In this document: positions 1-5,636 of the stretch, in pieces | Layout: the number at the start of each line of letters is the position of its first letter | Position numbering within the stretch: position 1 is the stretch's first letter | Assembly: GCF_025362455.1 (NCBI RefSeq) | Contig: NZ_JANYGJ010000157.1 | Coordinates: 1 to 6,926, forward strand | DNA length: 6,926 nt | Reading direction: 5' to 3' | Origin: Deinococcus sp. | GTDB taxonomy: Bacteria > Deinococcota > Deinococci > Deinococcales > Deinococcaceae | Translations under genes and position numbers: made by a program | The notes under the pieces: model-generated | Database searches by the model: none | What the model was told of the DNA's origin: nothing | What the model saw: only the letters and a program-made list of their open reading frames with translations

Positions 1-117
1 CGCCGTGACGGCGACCCTGGTTGGCAGACCCTCTGGCGCGGTTGGGCCTGGCTCACTCAGGCCGCCTGGCTGCTTGATCTTGACGTCTCTGTCAGCCTCT
101 ATCCCACTTCTGGGTAA
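1..117 (+). CDS. Possible C-terminal fragment of an unidentified protein
   Basis: Frame 1 is open from the window edge to a TAA at 115-117, giving 38 residues that end in LYPTSG. The peptide holds five tryptophans (WQTLWRGWAWL is the core), more than expected from a random frame. Tryptophan-rich tails occur in some transposases, but I cannot assign a family from so short a piece. An open frame of this length is not rare at this GC content, so it may be non-coding. The other two plus-strand frames stop at 3-6 (frame 3) and 144-146 (frame 2). The sequence left of the window would settle it. Confidence 0.3.
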   Translation, partial: RRDGDPGWQTLWRGWAWLTQAAWLLDLDVSVSLYPTSG

Positions 118-170
118 CGATAAGCCGCAGGGGGCGAGGGGTCTATGACAGCTCAGGCGTTATTGTTGAG

Positions 171-200
171 TTGACACCAATTCGTCCAGCCACCATTCAT
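171..200 (+). promoter_or_regulatory. Candidate gnd promoter
   Basis: A perfect TTGACA -35 hexamer lies at 171-176. At 18 bp spacing the -10 would be ATTCAT (195-200), which matches TATAAT at only three positions, so the -10 is weak. The predicted start of transcription gives a leader of roughly 20 bases containing the AGGAG at 216-220. It is the best sigma-70-type candidate before gnd. Confidence 0.4.
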
Positions 201-226
201 CTCGCCCAACATCCCAGGAGAATCCC

Positions 227-1762
227 ATGACCCAGTTCGATCCGAACGCCGCCGCCCACTCGGACCCGACTTCTCCCCAGCGCTTCACGGCGCCCGTCGC
301 CGAGGCCCAGGCCGACATCGGGCTGATCGGGCTGGCGGTCATGGGCGAGAACCTGATCCTGAACCTGGCCTCCAAGGGCTTCACGGTGGCGGTGTTCAAC
401 CGCACCACCAGCAAGGTCGACGAGTTCGTGGCCGGACGCGCCAGGGGGCTCACCATCCTGGGCGCCGATGACCTGCCCACCTTCGTGAGTTTGCTCAAGC
501 CGCCGCGCAAGGTCATGCTGATGGTCAAGGCGGGCGCCGCCGTGGACGCCTTTATCGACATGCTCAGCCCGCTGCTGGGTGAGGGCGACATCATCATCGA
601 CGGCGGCAACACCCACTTCCCCGACACCGTGCGGCGCGAAAAGGCGCTGGCGGACAAGGGCCTGCTGTTCGTCGGCGCGGGCGTCTCCGGCGGCGAGGAG
701 GGCGCCCTGACCGGCCCCAGCATCATGCCCGGCGGCAATCCGGCGGCCTGGCCTGCCCTGAAACCTATTTTCCAGACCATCGCCGCCCAGGTTGGCGGCG
801 AGCCCTGCTGCGACTGGGTGGGCGTGGGCGGCGCCGGACATTTCGTCAAGATGGTCCACAACGGTATCGAATACGCCGACATGCAGATGATCTCGGAAGC
901 CTACAGCCTGCTGAGCGGCGTGCTGGGCCTGTCCGCCCCCGAAATCGGCCAGGTCTTCGAGGAGTGGAACACCGGCGAACTCGACAGTTATCTGATCGAA
1001 ATCACCGCCGCCATCCTGCAGAAAACCGACGACGAGACCGGGCAGCCGATGGTGGACGTGATTCTCGACACCGCCGGGCAGAAGGGCACCGGTAAATGGA
1101 CCTCGGTGACGGCGCTGGACGTGGGCGCCCCGGCCAGCACCATCGCCGAGGCGGTGTTCGCCCGGATTCTGAGTTCGCTCAAGGAGCAGCGCGTGGCGGC
1201 CAGCGCCGTGCTGCACGGCCCGGATCTGAGCGGCCTGCCTGTGCTGGACCGCGCCGAATTCACCGAGCAGGTCCGGCGAGCGCTCTACGCCTCCAAGATC
1301 TGCTCATATGCCCAGGGCTTCCAGATGATGAGCCTGGCCGCCGCCGAGTACGACTGGGCGCTGGATTTTGCCAGTATTGCCCAGATGTGGCGCGGCGGCT
1401 GCATCATCCGGGCGGCCTTTCTCGACAAGATCAAAGTCGCGTTCGGCGGCGCACAGACGGCTCCGGTCAACCTGCTGCTCGACGCCTACTTCACGCAGGC
1501 GGTGGCCGACTCGCAGGGCGCCTGGCGTCAGGTGGTCGCCGCAGCGGCCCTGCGCGGGGTGTGGACCCCGGCCTTCTCCAGCGCCCTGGCCTACTACGAC
1601 GGCTACCGCAGCGCGCGGCTGAGCACCAACATCGTGCAGGCCCAGCGCGACTTTTTCGGGGCACACACCTACGAGCGCACCGACAAACCACGCGGCGAGT
1701 TCTTTCACACCAACTGGACCGGGCGCGGCGGCAGCACGGCCAGCAGCACCTACACCGTCTGA
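227..1762 (+). CDS. gnd: 6-phosphogluconate dehydrogenase, decarboxylating
   Basis: This cytoplasmic enzyme of the oxidative pentose phosphate pathway converts 6-phosphogluconate and NADP+ to ribulose 5-phosphate, CO2 and NADPH. In the 511-residue product the Rossmann motif GLAVMG is at 35-40 with N42 following. NRT at 58-60 is the expected NADP 2'-phosphate contact. The substrate loop GVSGGEEGALTGPSIMPGG starts at G152, and the catalytic segment K208-M-V-H-N-G-I-E215 corresponds to E. coli K183/H186/N187/E190. The end, FHTNW followed by GRGG, matches the usual C-terminal tail. AGGAG at 216-220, six bases before the ATG, fixes the start. Compared with E. coli there are about 25 extra N-terminal residues, rich in Pro, Ala, Ser and Asp and probably disordered. 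The gene stands alone, without zwf, and its stop is 7 bp from that of the opposing DUF3455 gene. Confidence 0.97.
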   Translation: MTQFDPNAAAHSDPTSPQRFTAPVAEAQADIGLIGLAVMGENLILNLASKGFTVAVFNRTTSKVDEFVAGRARGLTILGADDLPTFVSLLKPPRKVMLMVKAGAAVDAFIDMLSPLLGEGDIIIDGGNTHFPDTVRREKALADKGLLFVGAGVSGGEEGALTGPSIMPGGNPAAWPALKPIFQTIAAQVGGEPCCDWVGVGGAGHFVKMVHNGIEYADMQMISEAYSLLSGVLGLSAPEIGQVFEEWNTGELDSYLIEITAAILQKTDDETGQPMVDVILDTAGQKGTGKWTSVTALDVGAPASTIAEAVFARILSSLKEQRVAASAVLHGPDLSGLPVLDRAEFTEQVRRALYASKICSYAQGFQMMSLAAAEYDWALDFASIAQMWRGGCIIRAAFLDKIKVAFGGAQTAPVNLLLDAYFTQAVADSQGAWRQVVAAAALRGVWTPAFSSALAYYDGYRSARLSTNIVQAQRDFFGAHTYERTDKPRGEFFHTNWTGRGGSTASSTYTV

Positions 1763-1769
1763 GCGGAAA

Positions 1770-2387
1770 TCAGTAGGCTGGGGGCGGTGTGCTCACCACT
1801 GCGGCCTCGTAGAAAGCGTACACAGAGGTGTACGGCACCCTGGACACCTGACCGGCGGCGGCGTCGCAGCCACCTGTGGGCGCCGCGCCCCCGGTGGTCG
1901 AGAGACGCTGGATGAAAGTGGTCTTGCCGAACAGACCGCTGCCCGCCGTACTCTTGGCCGCCAGCAGCAGCCAGGGAATGCTGGGGGCGCTCTCCGATCT
2001 GGCCTGCACGGCGCCGACCACCTTGGAGCCGTCCGGGGCCTCCCAGGTCGGGCCGCCGTAATGGGTGGCGACCTTGACATTCTGGGCGCCGAACAACTCG
2101 GCTTCGGGCGCCTGGAAGGCCCAGGTGTAGGCGCCGCTGGCCGCGTCCTTCTGGCAGGCGTAGTTCTGGGTGCCGCGCCCCAGGTAGGCGCGGGCCAGGC
2201 TCTGCCCTGCCGGAACCTTGATGGCGTCCGGAATGGTGGGCAGCGGCAATATGGGCAGCGGCAATGTGGTTAGTGGCAATATGGCTAGCGGTGAGGTAGT
2301 TAGCGGTGAGGCGGTTAGCGGTGAGGCGGACTGGATCACCGAGCAACTGGTGGCGCCCAGGATCAGCACAAAAGCTACTTTACGCAT
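1770..2387 (-). CDS. Exported DUF3455 family protein with N-terminal pentapeptide repeat
   Basis: The 205-residue product starts with MRKVAFVLILGATSC, a short signal sequence. ATSC (12-15) is a poor but possible lipobox, so it may be a lipoprotein anchored at C15. Residues 22-51 are six units of (S/L)PLxx. The DUF3455 domain follows from about 54 to the end: VPAGQSL, YACQ, WAFQAPEAELF, THYGGPTWEAPDGSKVVG, IPWLLL, FIQRLSTTGG, GCD and VPYTSVYAFY are all typical of the family. The function of DUF3455 is unknown; members are usually secreted. AGGAG (plus-strand 2396-2400), eight bases before the ATG, fixes the start. It lies 102 bases after the lipoprotein gene on the same strand, so co-transcription is possible. 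It converges with gnd, leaving 7 bp between stops. Confidence 0.85.
   Translation of the reverse strand: MRKVAFVLILGATSCSVIQSASPLTASPLTTSPLAILPLTTLPLPILPLPTIPDAIKVPAGQSLARAYLGRGTQNYACQKDAASGAYTWAFQAPEAELFGAQNVKVATHYGGPTWEAPDGSKVVGAVQARSESAPSIPWLLLAAKSTAGSGLFGKTTFIQRLSTTGGAAPTGGCDAAAGQVSRVPYTSVYAFYEAAVVSTPPPAY
2235..2324 (-). repeat. 15-bp tandem repeat, six units, in DUF3455 gene
   Basis: Six consecutive 15-base units encode SPLTA, SPLTT, SPLAI, LPLTT, LPLPI and LPLPT directly after the signal sequence. Units nearest the N-terminus are most alike (core TCACCGCTA) and those further in have diverged (TTGCCGCTG). Because 15 is a multiple of three, gain or loss of a unit keeps the reading frame. 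The result is a proline-rich linker between the membrane or signal peptide and the domain. Confidence 0.9.
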
Positions 2388-2449
2388 GTCGGATTCTCCT
2401 TGAGAACAGCAACTGAGGACGGTAGCGTGAACCGCCGGAGACAGGGACA

Positions 2450-2483
2450 GGGCAGCGCGGATGAACGGCCCTCCCCGCTGCCC
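2450..2483 (-). terminator. Inverted repeat after the lipoprotein gene, possible terminator or attenuator
   Basis: GGGCAGCG at 2450-2457 is the exact complement of CGCTGCCC at 2476-2483. The arms can be extended to 11 bp with one mismatch, leaving a 12-base loop. It begins 7 bases after the lipoprotein stop codon. There is no run of T after it on the minus strand, so it is not a standard intrinsic terminator. It could reduce read-through into the DUF3455 gene or stabilise the transcript end. Confidence 0.4.
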
Positions 2484-2489
2484 CTGGAC

Positions 2490-3422
2490 TCAGTAGCCGC
2501 CACCGCCACCGCCGCCGCCACCGCCACCGCCGCCGCTGGTCGCGGCTTCGAGCTGGCCGCGAAGCTCACCCGCCTTGTTGGCGGCGGTATGGACGTTGAC
2601 GTAGAGCTGGCCACCTCTGAGCGCCGCCACCTGGTCGTCCATCAGCATGACCGTGCCGCTGAGGGTGCCGCTGCCCGCTGCGGCGTCGTTGGTAAAGGTC
2701 AGCGGAAACATCACCGGGGCCGACGCCGTTTTGGACGCCGGGCCGTGAATGTGCGCCAGGGTGGCGAGGCCGGTCATGCCGGTGAAACTGCCCTTGATGG
2801 TCAGGTTCATGCCGTCCAGGGTCGCGGTGACGCTGCCGCTGCCGCTGCTGGCTGCCGTGACGGCGGGCACCTCGCTGGCGCTGCTGAGGGTAGCCGTGTA
2901 GGTCACCGCCGCAGGGGCGGGCGGCGAGTTGCGGGTGCCGTCGGGCTTGACCAGAAACCAGGTGCCGCCGACGTTTTCACCGTTGGTCTGGCCGGGCGCC
3001 GTATCCTTGGAATACCGGTAGAGCGGCCAGCCGTTGTAGGTGGCCTGGGTCTGGCCGTTGTCGGACCGCACGAAGCTGCCCAGCAGGGCGGCATTCAGGC
3101 CGTTGGCAGCCAGGATTTCCTTGCTGGCATCGAAGGTCAGTGCGGGCCAGGTCGCGGCGCAGGCGGCCAGACAGGTCGACGCAGCCGTCCCTTTGGTGTC
3201 CTTGGTAAACAGGTACAGGCTGGTTCCGGCGCTGTCGGCGACGTAGGCCCCGAACTGGGCGCTGTTGGCCGTGCCCAGGCTGACTTTCGGTTTGGCCGGG
3301 GGGGTCACCACCACCGGCTCAGGCGAGCAGGCGGCGAGCAGCACCGTCAGGCTGGCGATCAGGAAGGACCGGGACACTGCGAGGTTCATGCTGGGGCGGT
3401 TGAGCGCGGTGACATTCGGCAT
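2490..3422 (-). CDS. Lipoprotein with Lipoprotein_15 repeats, CHRD domain and poly-Gly tail
   Basis: A 310-residue exported protein. A signal peptide ends in the lipobox LAAC (29-32), so C32 should be lipidated. Residues about 56-96 and 115-162 are two copies of the secreted repeat Lipoprotein_15: GAYVADSAGTSLYLF with the Cys pair C84/C88 and TWPAL, then YNGWPLYRYSKD, GENVGGTWFLV and PDG. A CHRD domain spans about 174-292 (YTATLSSASEVPAV, HIHGPA, GQLYVNVHTAANKAGELRGQL); CHRD was first named from chordin and its bacterial role is unknown. The protein ends with 13 glycines and a tyrosine. AGGAG (plus-strand 3428-3432), five bases before the ATG, selects this start over the internal Met12, which has no such site. 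It is divergent from the sigma factor gene, a common position for a target of such a regulator, but this is inference. Confidence 0.9.
   Translation of the reverse strand: MPNVTALNRPSMNLAVSRSFLIASLTVLLAACSPEPVVVTPPAKPKVSLGTANSAQFGAYVADSAGTSLYLFTKDTKGTAASTCLAACAATWPALTFDASKEILAANGLNAALLGSFVRSDNGQTQATYNGWPLYRYSKDTAPGQTNGENVGGTWFLVKPDGTRNSPPAPAAVTYTATLSSASEVPAVTAASSGSGSVTATLDGMNLTIKGSFTGMTGLATLAHIHGPASKTASAPVMFPLTFTNDAAAGSGTLSGTVMLMDDQVAALRGGQLYVNVHTAANKAGELRGQLEAATSGGGGGGGGGGGGGY
2496..2534 (-). repeat. GGY-codon tract encoding 13 glycines
   Basis: Thirteen consecutive GGC or GGT codons precede the final TAC TGA of the lipoprotein gene. Nine are GGC and four GGT, so it is an interrupted trinucleotide repeat. 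Slippage would change the length of the tail without altering the frame. The tail is likely flexible and lies outside the CHRD domain. Confidence 0.9.
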
Positions 3423-3467
3423 AACGACTCCTATGGGTGATGAGCGGTCTGGAAAACGCGGACGGGC

Positions 3468-3476
3468 GGGGGGGGG
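3468..3476. repeat. Homopolymer run of nine G
   Basis: Nine consecutive G (C on the lipoprotein transcript strand) lie 46 bases upstream of the lipoprotein ATG, in its leader or promoter. Runs of this length are prone to slippage during replication and to sequencing length errors. Confidence 0.9.
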
Positions 3477-3568
3477 CAGATGCTCGCTGTTTCACACTTT
3501 CCCCTCACCTCTGAAGACGCGGACTCAGCCTGCCTGGATGCACACTGCTGCGGCGTGCATTAAGATTG

Positions 3569-3596
3569 AGTAAAGGTCAGGTGCGCAGCCGGACAA
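3569..3596 (-). promoter_or_regulatory. Candidate promoter of the lipoprotein gene
   Basis: Read on the minus strand, TTGTCC (3596-3591, four of six matches to TTGACA) is followed after 16 bases by TTTACT (3574-3569, four of six matches to TATAAT). It would give a leader of about 140 bases that includes the C9 tract. Both boxes are imperfect and no conserved operator is visible. Confidence 0.25.
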
Positions 3597-3718
3597 GCTC
3601 AGAACTGGTTGGGACGGCGGCTCACACGGCGCCGGGCGCCACCGGGCCGGGCAACGAACGGCGCCGCCTCGACGCGGGCGGGTGCATCTGAACCCTCGGC
3701 GGGCGCGTCACCTTAAGT

Positions 3719-3723
3719 GAGGA
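3719..3723 (+). promoter_or_regulatory. Shine-Dalgarno placed for an out-of-frame ATG
   Basis: GAGGA is the only purine-rich ribosome binding site before the sigma gene. It lies 3 bases before the ATG at 3727 and 16 bases before the first in-frame sigma ATG at 3740. The nearer ATG is in another frame and opens a 17-codon ORF. Translation of the sigma factor therefore appears suboptimal or dependent on re-initiation. Confidence 0.5.
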
Positions 3724-3726
3724 CTC

Positions 3727-3780
3727 ATGGACACGACCAATGGACACACGATCAATGGACACACGATCAATGGACACTGA
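3727..3780 (+). CDS. Possible 17-codon overlapping leader ORF
   Basis: From the ATG at 3727 the frame reads MDTTNGHTINGHTINGH and stops at TGA 3778-3780. It follows the only Shine-Dalgarno and overlaps all three possible sigma start codons in a different frame. The peptide is just the repeat read out of frame, so a function for the peptide is unlikely. If translated it could set sigma expression: ribosomes ending at 3780 are within 8-10 bases of the ATG at 3770 and could restart there. It may instead be an accident of repeat decay. Confidence 0.35.
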   Translation: MDTTNGHTINGHTINGH

Positions 3781-3784
3781 GACC
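3727..3784 (+). repeat. 15-bp tandem repeat carrying the sigma start codons
   Basis: Units begin at 3727, 3740, 3755 and 3770, each with ATGGACAC. The two central units are identical (ATGGACACACGATCA). The first is 13 bases, lacking one AC pair and with T changed to C. The last diverges after ATGGACAC. The repeat gives three in-frame ATGs (3740, 3755, 3770) encoding MDTRS, MDTRS and MDTET, and one out-of-frame ATG (3727). Confidence 0.92.
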
Positions 3785-4330
3785 GAACTCACGGGCAATG
3801 AACTGCTGAGCCGGGTCGCGCTCGGCGACGAAGAGGCTCTGGGCGAACTGTATACCCGCCTTTCACCCAGGGTGTTCGCGCTCGCCCTGCGGATGCTGGG
3901 CAGCCGCGAGGAGGCTGAGGAAGTGGTGCAAGACACGTTCATCAAGCTCTACCAGGGCGCCGGGCGCTACCAGGCCGAACTGCATTCGGTGACGGCCTTC
4001 ACCGTCACGGTGGCGCAGCATCTGGCGCTCTCCCGCCTGCGTGCCCGGCAGGCCCGACCTGCCAAGGCCGACGATTACGACGTTCACGACCCCGCCTCGG
4101 ACTTCGCCCAGCCGGGCGGCGCCGACCCGACGCTGCGCCCGCTGATCGCCCAGGCGCTGTCGGTCCTGGGTCCGGATGAGCGCAGGCTGCTCGAAGAATC
4201 CTTTTTCGACGGCTACAGCCACGACGAGCTGGCCGTTCGGCACAATCTGCCGCTCGGCTCGCTGAAATCGAAGGTGCGGCGAGCGCTGCTCAAACTGCGC
4301 CGCGCCCTGGAGACCCCCCATGCATCCTGA
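3740..4330 (+). CDS. ECF-type RNA polymerase sigma-70 factor (SigK-like)
   Basis: A 196-residue factor that would direct RNA polymerase to a dedicated promoter set. Region 2 covers about 22-105: ELLSRVALGDEEALGELY, then RVFALALRMLGSREEAEEVVQDTFIKLY (polymerase-binding and -10 recognition helices) and HLALSRLRARQ. After an acidic linker, region 4 covers about 133-190 with LGPDERRLLEESFFDGYSHDELA and the helix-turn-helix GSLKSKVRRALLKLRRAL. The length and absence of region 3 fit the ECF group. The next gene is a zinc anti-sigma factor with an RskA-type domain, which supports a SigK-like assignment. The start is uncertain: ATGs at 3740, 3755 and 3770 are all in frame within a tandem repeat and none has a well-spaced Shine-Dalgarno. 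The longest form is given; the conserved region begins after all three. The end overlaps the anti-sigma gene by 11 bases. Confidence 0.93.
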   Translation: MDTRSMDTRSMDTETELTGNELLSRVALGDEEALGELYTRLSPRVFALALRMLGSREEAEEVVQDTFIKLYQGAGRYQAELHSVTAFTVTVAQHLALSRLRARQARPAKADDYDVHDPASDFAQPGGADPTLRPLIAQALSVLGPDERRLLEESFFDGYSHDELAVRHNLPLGSLKSKVRRALLKLRRALETPHAS

Positions 4331-5033
4331 TGACCGTCTGCCGGATTACGTGCTCGGCTGGCTGAGCCCCGCCGAGCAGCGCGAGACCGAGGCGCATCTG
4401 GAAAGCTGCGCCCGGTGCCGCTCGGAGGTGCGTGCCCTGCACGAAGGGCTGTCTACCCTGGCGGAAACCCTGCCGCCCCAGACGCCAGGCCCGCAGGTCT
4501 GGGCACGCATCCAGGCGCGGATAGGCAGCGCAGCGTCGCCCCTCCCAGTTCCTGCGCCCCCGGCTCCCCTGGCACTCAACCCCCCAACGGTCCGGCGACC
4601 CTGGCTGCCGCTGGGGCTGGCGGCCAGTCTGGCGCTGCTGGCGGCCAGCTTGCTGTGGGGCGCCGACCTCAGCTCCCAGCGCCAGCGCCTGAACACCGAC
4701 CAGACCGCGCTGGCTGGCTGGCTGGCCGATCCGGCGGTGGGCGTCAAGTACCTGCGCGAGCCGGGAGGGCCGGTGCAGGCCACCGCCCTGGTGCGAGTCG
4801 ACGGTTCGGCCCTGATCGTGTTGCCCACCGCCGCGCCCGCCGGGAAAACCTTCCAGGTCTGGGGCATCGTCAGGGCGCCGGGGGGCGGGCGAAGCGTCAC
4901 CGCCATCGGCCAGACCCAGGGCCGACCCCTCCAGGTGAGCTGGCAGGGCTACGGCGCCCTGTGGTTGAGCCTGGAGCCCGCCGGGGGCAGTCCGCAGCCG
5001 ACCCGGACGCTGGGCCGCACTCGACTGCTGTGA
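4320..5033 (+). CDS. Anti-sigma factor, zinc-binding, RskA-like membrane protein
   Basis: The 237-residue product should hold the upstream sigma factor inactive at the membrane. The N-terminal cytoplasmic zinc anti-sigma motif is H26-x3-C30-x2-C33 (HLESCARC), preceded by LPDYVLGWLSPAEQRETEAHL. A proline-rich linker (73-90) leads to one transmembrane helix at about 95-114. The external part, to residue 237, resembles the RskA C-terminal domain: LADPAVGVKYL, ALVRVDGSALIVLP, GKTFQVWGIV and LWLSLEPAGGSPQPT. In known systems of this type the sigma factor is released by loss of the anti-sigma factor, often through proteolysis. The ATG lies inside the sigma gene, GGAG at 4309-4312 is seven bases before it, and the 11-base overlap implies translational coupling and matched amounts. 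Its stop is 6 bp from that of the opposing DUF4142 gene. Confidence 0.92.
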   Translation: MHPDDRLPDYVLGWLSPAEQRETEAHLESCARCRSEVRALHEGLSTLAETLPPQTPGPQVWARIQARIGSAASPLPVPAPPAPLALNPPTVRRPWLPLGLAASLALLAASLLWGADLSSQRQRLNTDQTALAGWLADPAVGVKYLREPGGPVQATALVRVDGSALIVLPTAAPAGKTFQVWGIVRAPGGGRSVTAIGQTQGRPLQVSWQGYGALWLSLEPAGGSPQPTRTLGRTRLL

Positions 5034-5039
5034 AGGGCG

Positions 5040-5630
5040 TCACGGGAGCTGGCCCGGCAGATCGCTGGCCTCATCCCAGTGCTGCTTGACCGTGGCGAGC
5101 AGGTCCTGAATGACCGCCTTCAGGGCCGGATGGGCCGCCGAACTGCTGGTGTAGGTCTGAAACAGTCCGAAGGCCTGAGCGTGAACGTCTTTCATGGCCT
5201 GCTTGTAGAGCTTGCCGAAGTTGTTGCCCGCGCCGCCCAGGGCCGTCAGGGTCGCCTGCTGATCGGGCGTCAGACCTGCGGGGAAGCTCACGCTGGGATC
5301 GATCTTCAGCACGGTGGCCCGCAGCGTGGCGAGCCGCCCGGTATGCACCGCGATCATCGACTGGGCGTAAGCCCTGGTCTGGCGGTCCCGGCTCAGGCGC
5401 AGGGCCAGCTTCGAGGCCAGCAGTTCGAAGCGGTTGGCCATCATCACTTTCGGAATCAGCGCCCGGTCCACCGCACTGAGCTTGACCGATGTGCTGAGCT
5501 TCACCGATGTACTGAGCTTGACCGATGTGCTGAGCTTGACCGATGTGCTGAGCTTCACCGGGCTGAGTCCCGCCGCGCCCGCACAGGTCAGGAGCCACAG
5601 GCAGGCGGCGAGCGGCAGGGCACGGTTCAC
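5040..5630 (-). CDS. Exported DUF4142 family protein with N-terminal hexapeptide repeat
   Basis: A protein of 196 residues if it starts at the GTG at 5630. The first 20 residues, NRALPLAACLWLLTCAGAAG, form a signal peptide with likely cleavage near A19-A20. Residues 25-52 are VKLSTS repeated four times plus VKLS. The DUF4142 domain follows: LSAVDRALIPKVMMANRFEL, AYAQSMIAVHTGRLATL, GKLYKQAMKDVHAQAFGLF, HPALKAVIQDLLATVKQHWDEA. This is a predicted ferritin-like helical bundle of unknown function, usually periplasmic. The frame is open much further upstream, to 6437, but that part is antisense to the phosphoesterase gene. There is no ATG near the signal peptide, no spaced Shine-Dalgarno before the GTG, and only an AGGGG touching it, so a leaderless transcript is possible. 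An unrecognised start such as CTG further upstream cannot be excluded. Confidence 0.82.
   Translation of the reverse strand: MNRALPLAACLWLLTCAGAAGLSPVKLSTSVKLSTSVKLSTSVKLSTSVKLSAVDRALIPKVMMANRFELLASKLALRLSRDRQTRAYAQSMIAVHTGRLATLRATVLKIDPSVSFPAGLTPDQQATLTALGGAGNNFGKLYKQAMKDVHAQAFGLFQTYTSSSAAHPALKAVIQDLLATVKQHWDEASDLPGQLP
5476..5561 (-). repeat. 18-bp tandem repeat, four units plus a partial, in DUF4142 gene
   Basis: Units start at 5476, 5494, 5512 and 5530 on the plus strand, and a partial fifth runs to about 5561. Units one, three and four are identical (CTGAGCTTGACCGATGTG). The second differs at two positions, with CTTCACC in place of CTTGACC and a final A; the partial also has CTTCACC. On the coding strand they encode VKLSTS repeats between the signal peptide and the DUF4142 domain. 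The near identity points to recent duplication or ongoing homogenisation. Confidence 0.93.
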
Positions 5631-5636
5631 CCCTGA

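Larger units (their letters stand above)
3423..3726. other. Divergent intergenic control region, 304 bp
   Basis: This region separates the lipoprotein gene (leftward) from the sigma factor gene (rightward) and must hold both promoters. Seen in it: the lipoprotein Shine-Dalgarno at 3428-3432, a nine-G run at 3468-3476, an AT-richer patch at 3558-3575 and a GC-rich stretch at 3616-3668. The last has repeated GGCGCC (3628-3633 and 3660-3665) and GGCGGC/GCCGCC arms (3616-3621, 3663-3668) able to form strong secondary structure in the sigma leader. I found no convincing ECF promoter pair (GAAC with a properly spaced CGTC). GAACCC at 3690-3695 and CGTC at 3706-3709 are only 10 bases apart. No gene is seen here. 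Confidence 0.7.

Noticed and set aside
197..1216. 339-codon minus-strand ORF antisense to gnd
   Set aside because: His/Gly/Ala-rich shadow typical of the opposite strand of a high-GC gene; gnd motifs on the plus strand are decisive.
2235..2324. True pentapeptide-repeat protein (A(D/N)LXX fold), suggested by the alternative frame RLTAN/YLTAS/HIATN
   Set aside because: Only six units, the frame lacks a domain downstream, and the DUF3455 frame has the Shine-Dalgarno, signal sequence and conserved domain. The pattern is a by-product of the 15-bp period.
2400..3440. 346-codon plus-strand ORF antisense to the lipoprotein gene
   Set aside because: Arg/Gly-rich shadow; the minus strand has a lipobox, two recognised domains and a good Shine-Dalgarno.
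3690..3709. ECF autoregulatory promoter GAACCC...CGTC before the sigma gene
   Set aside because: The two boxes are 10 bases apart, whereas ECF promoters need about 15-17.
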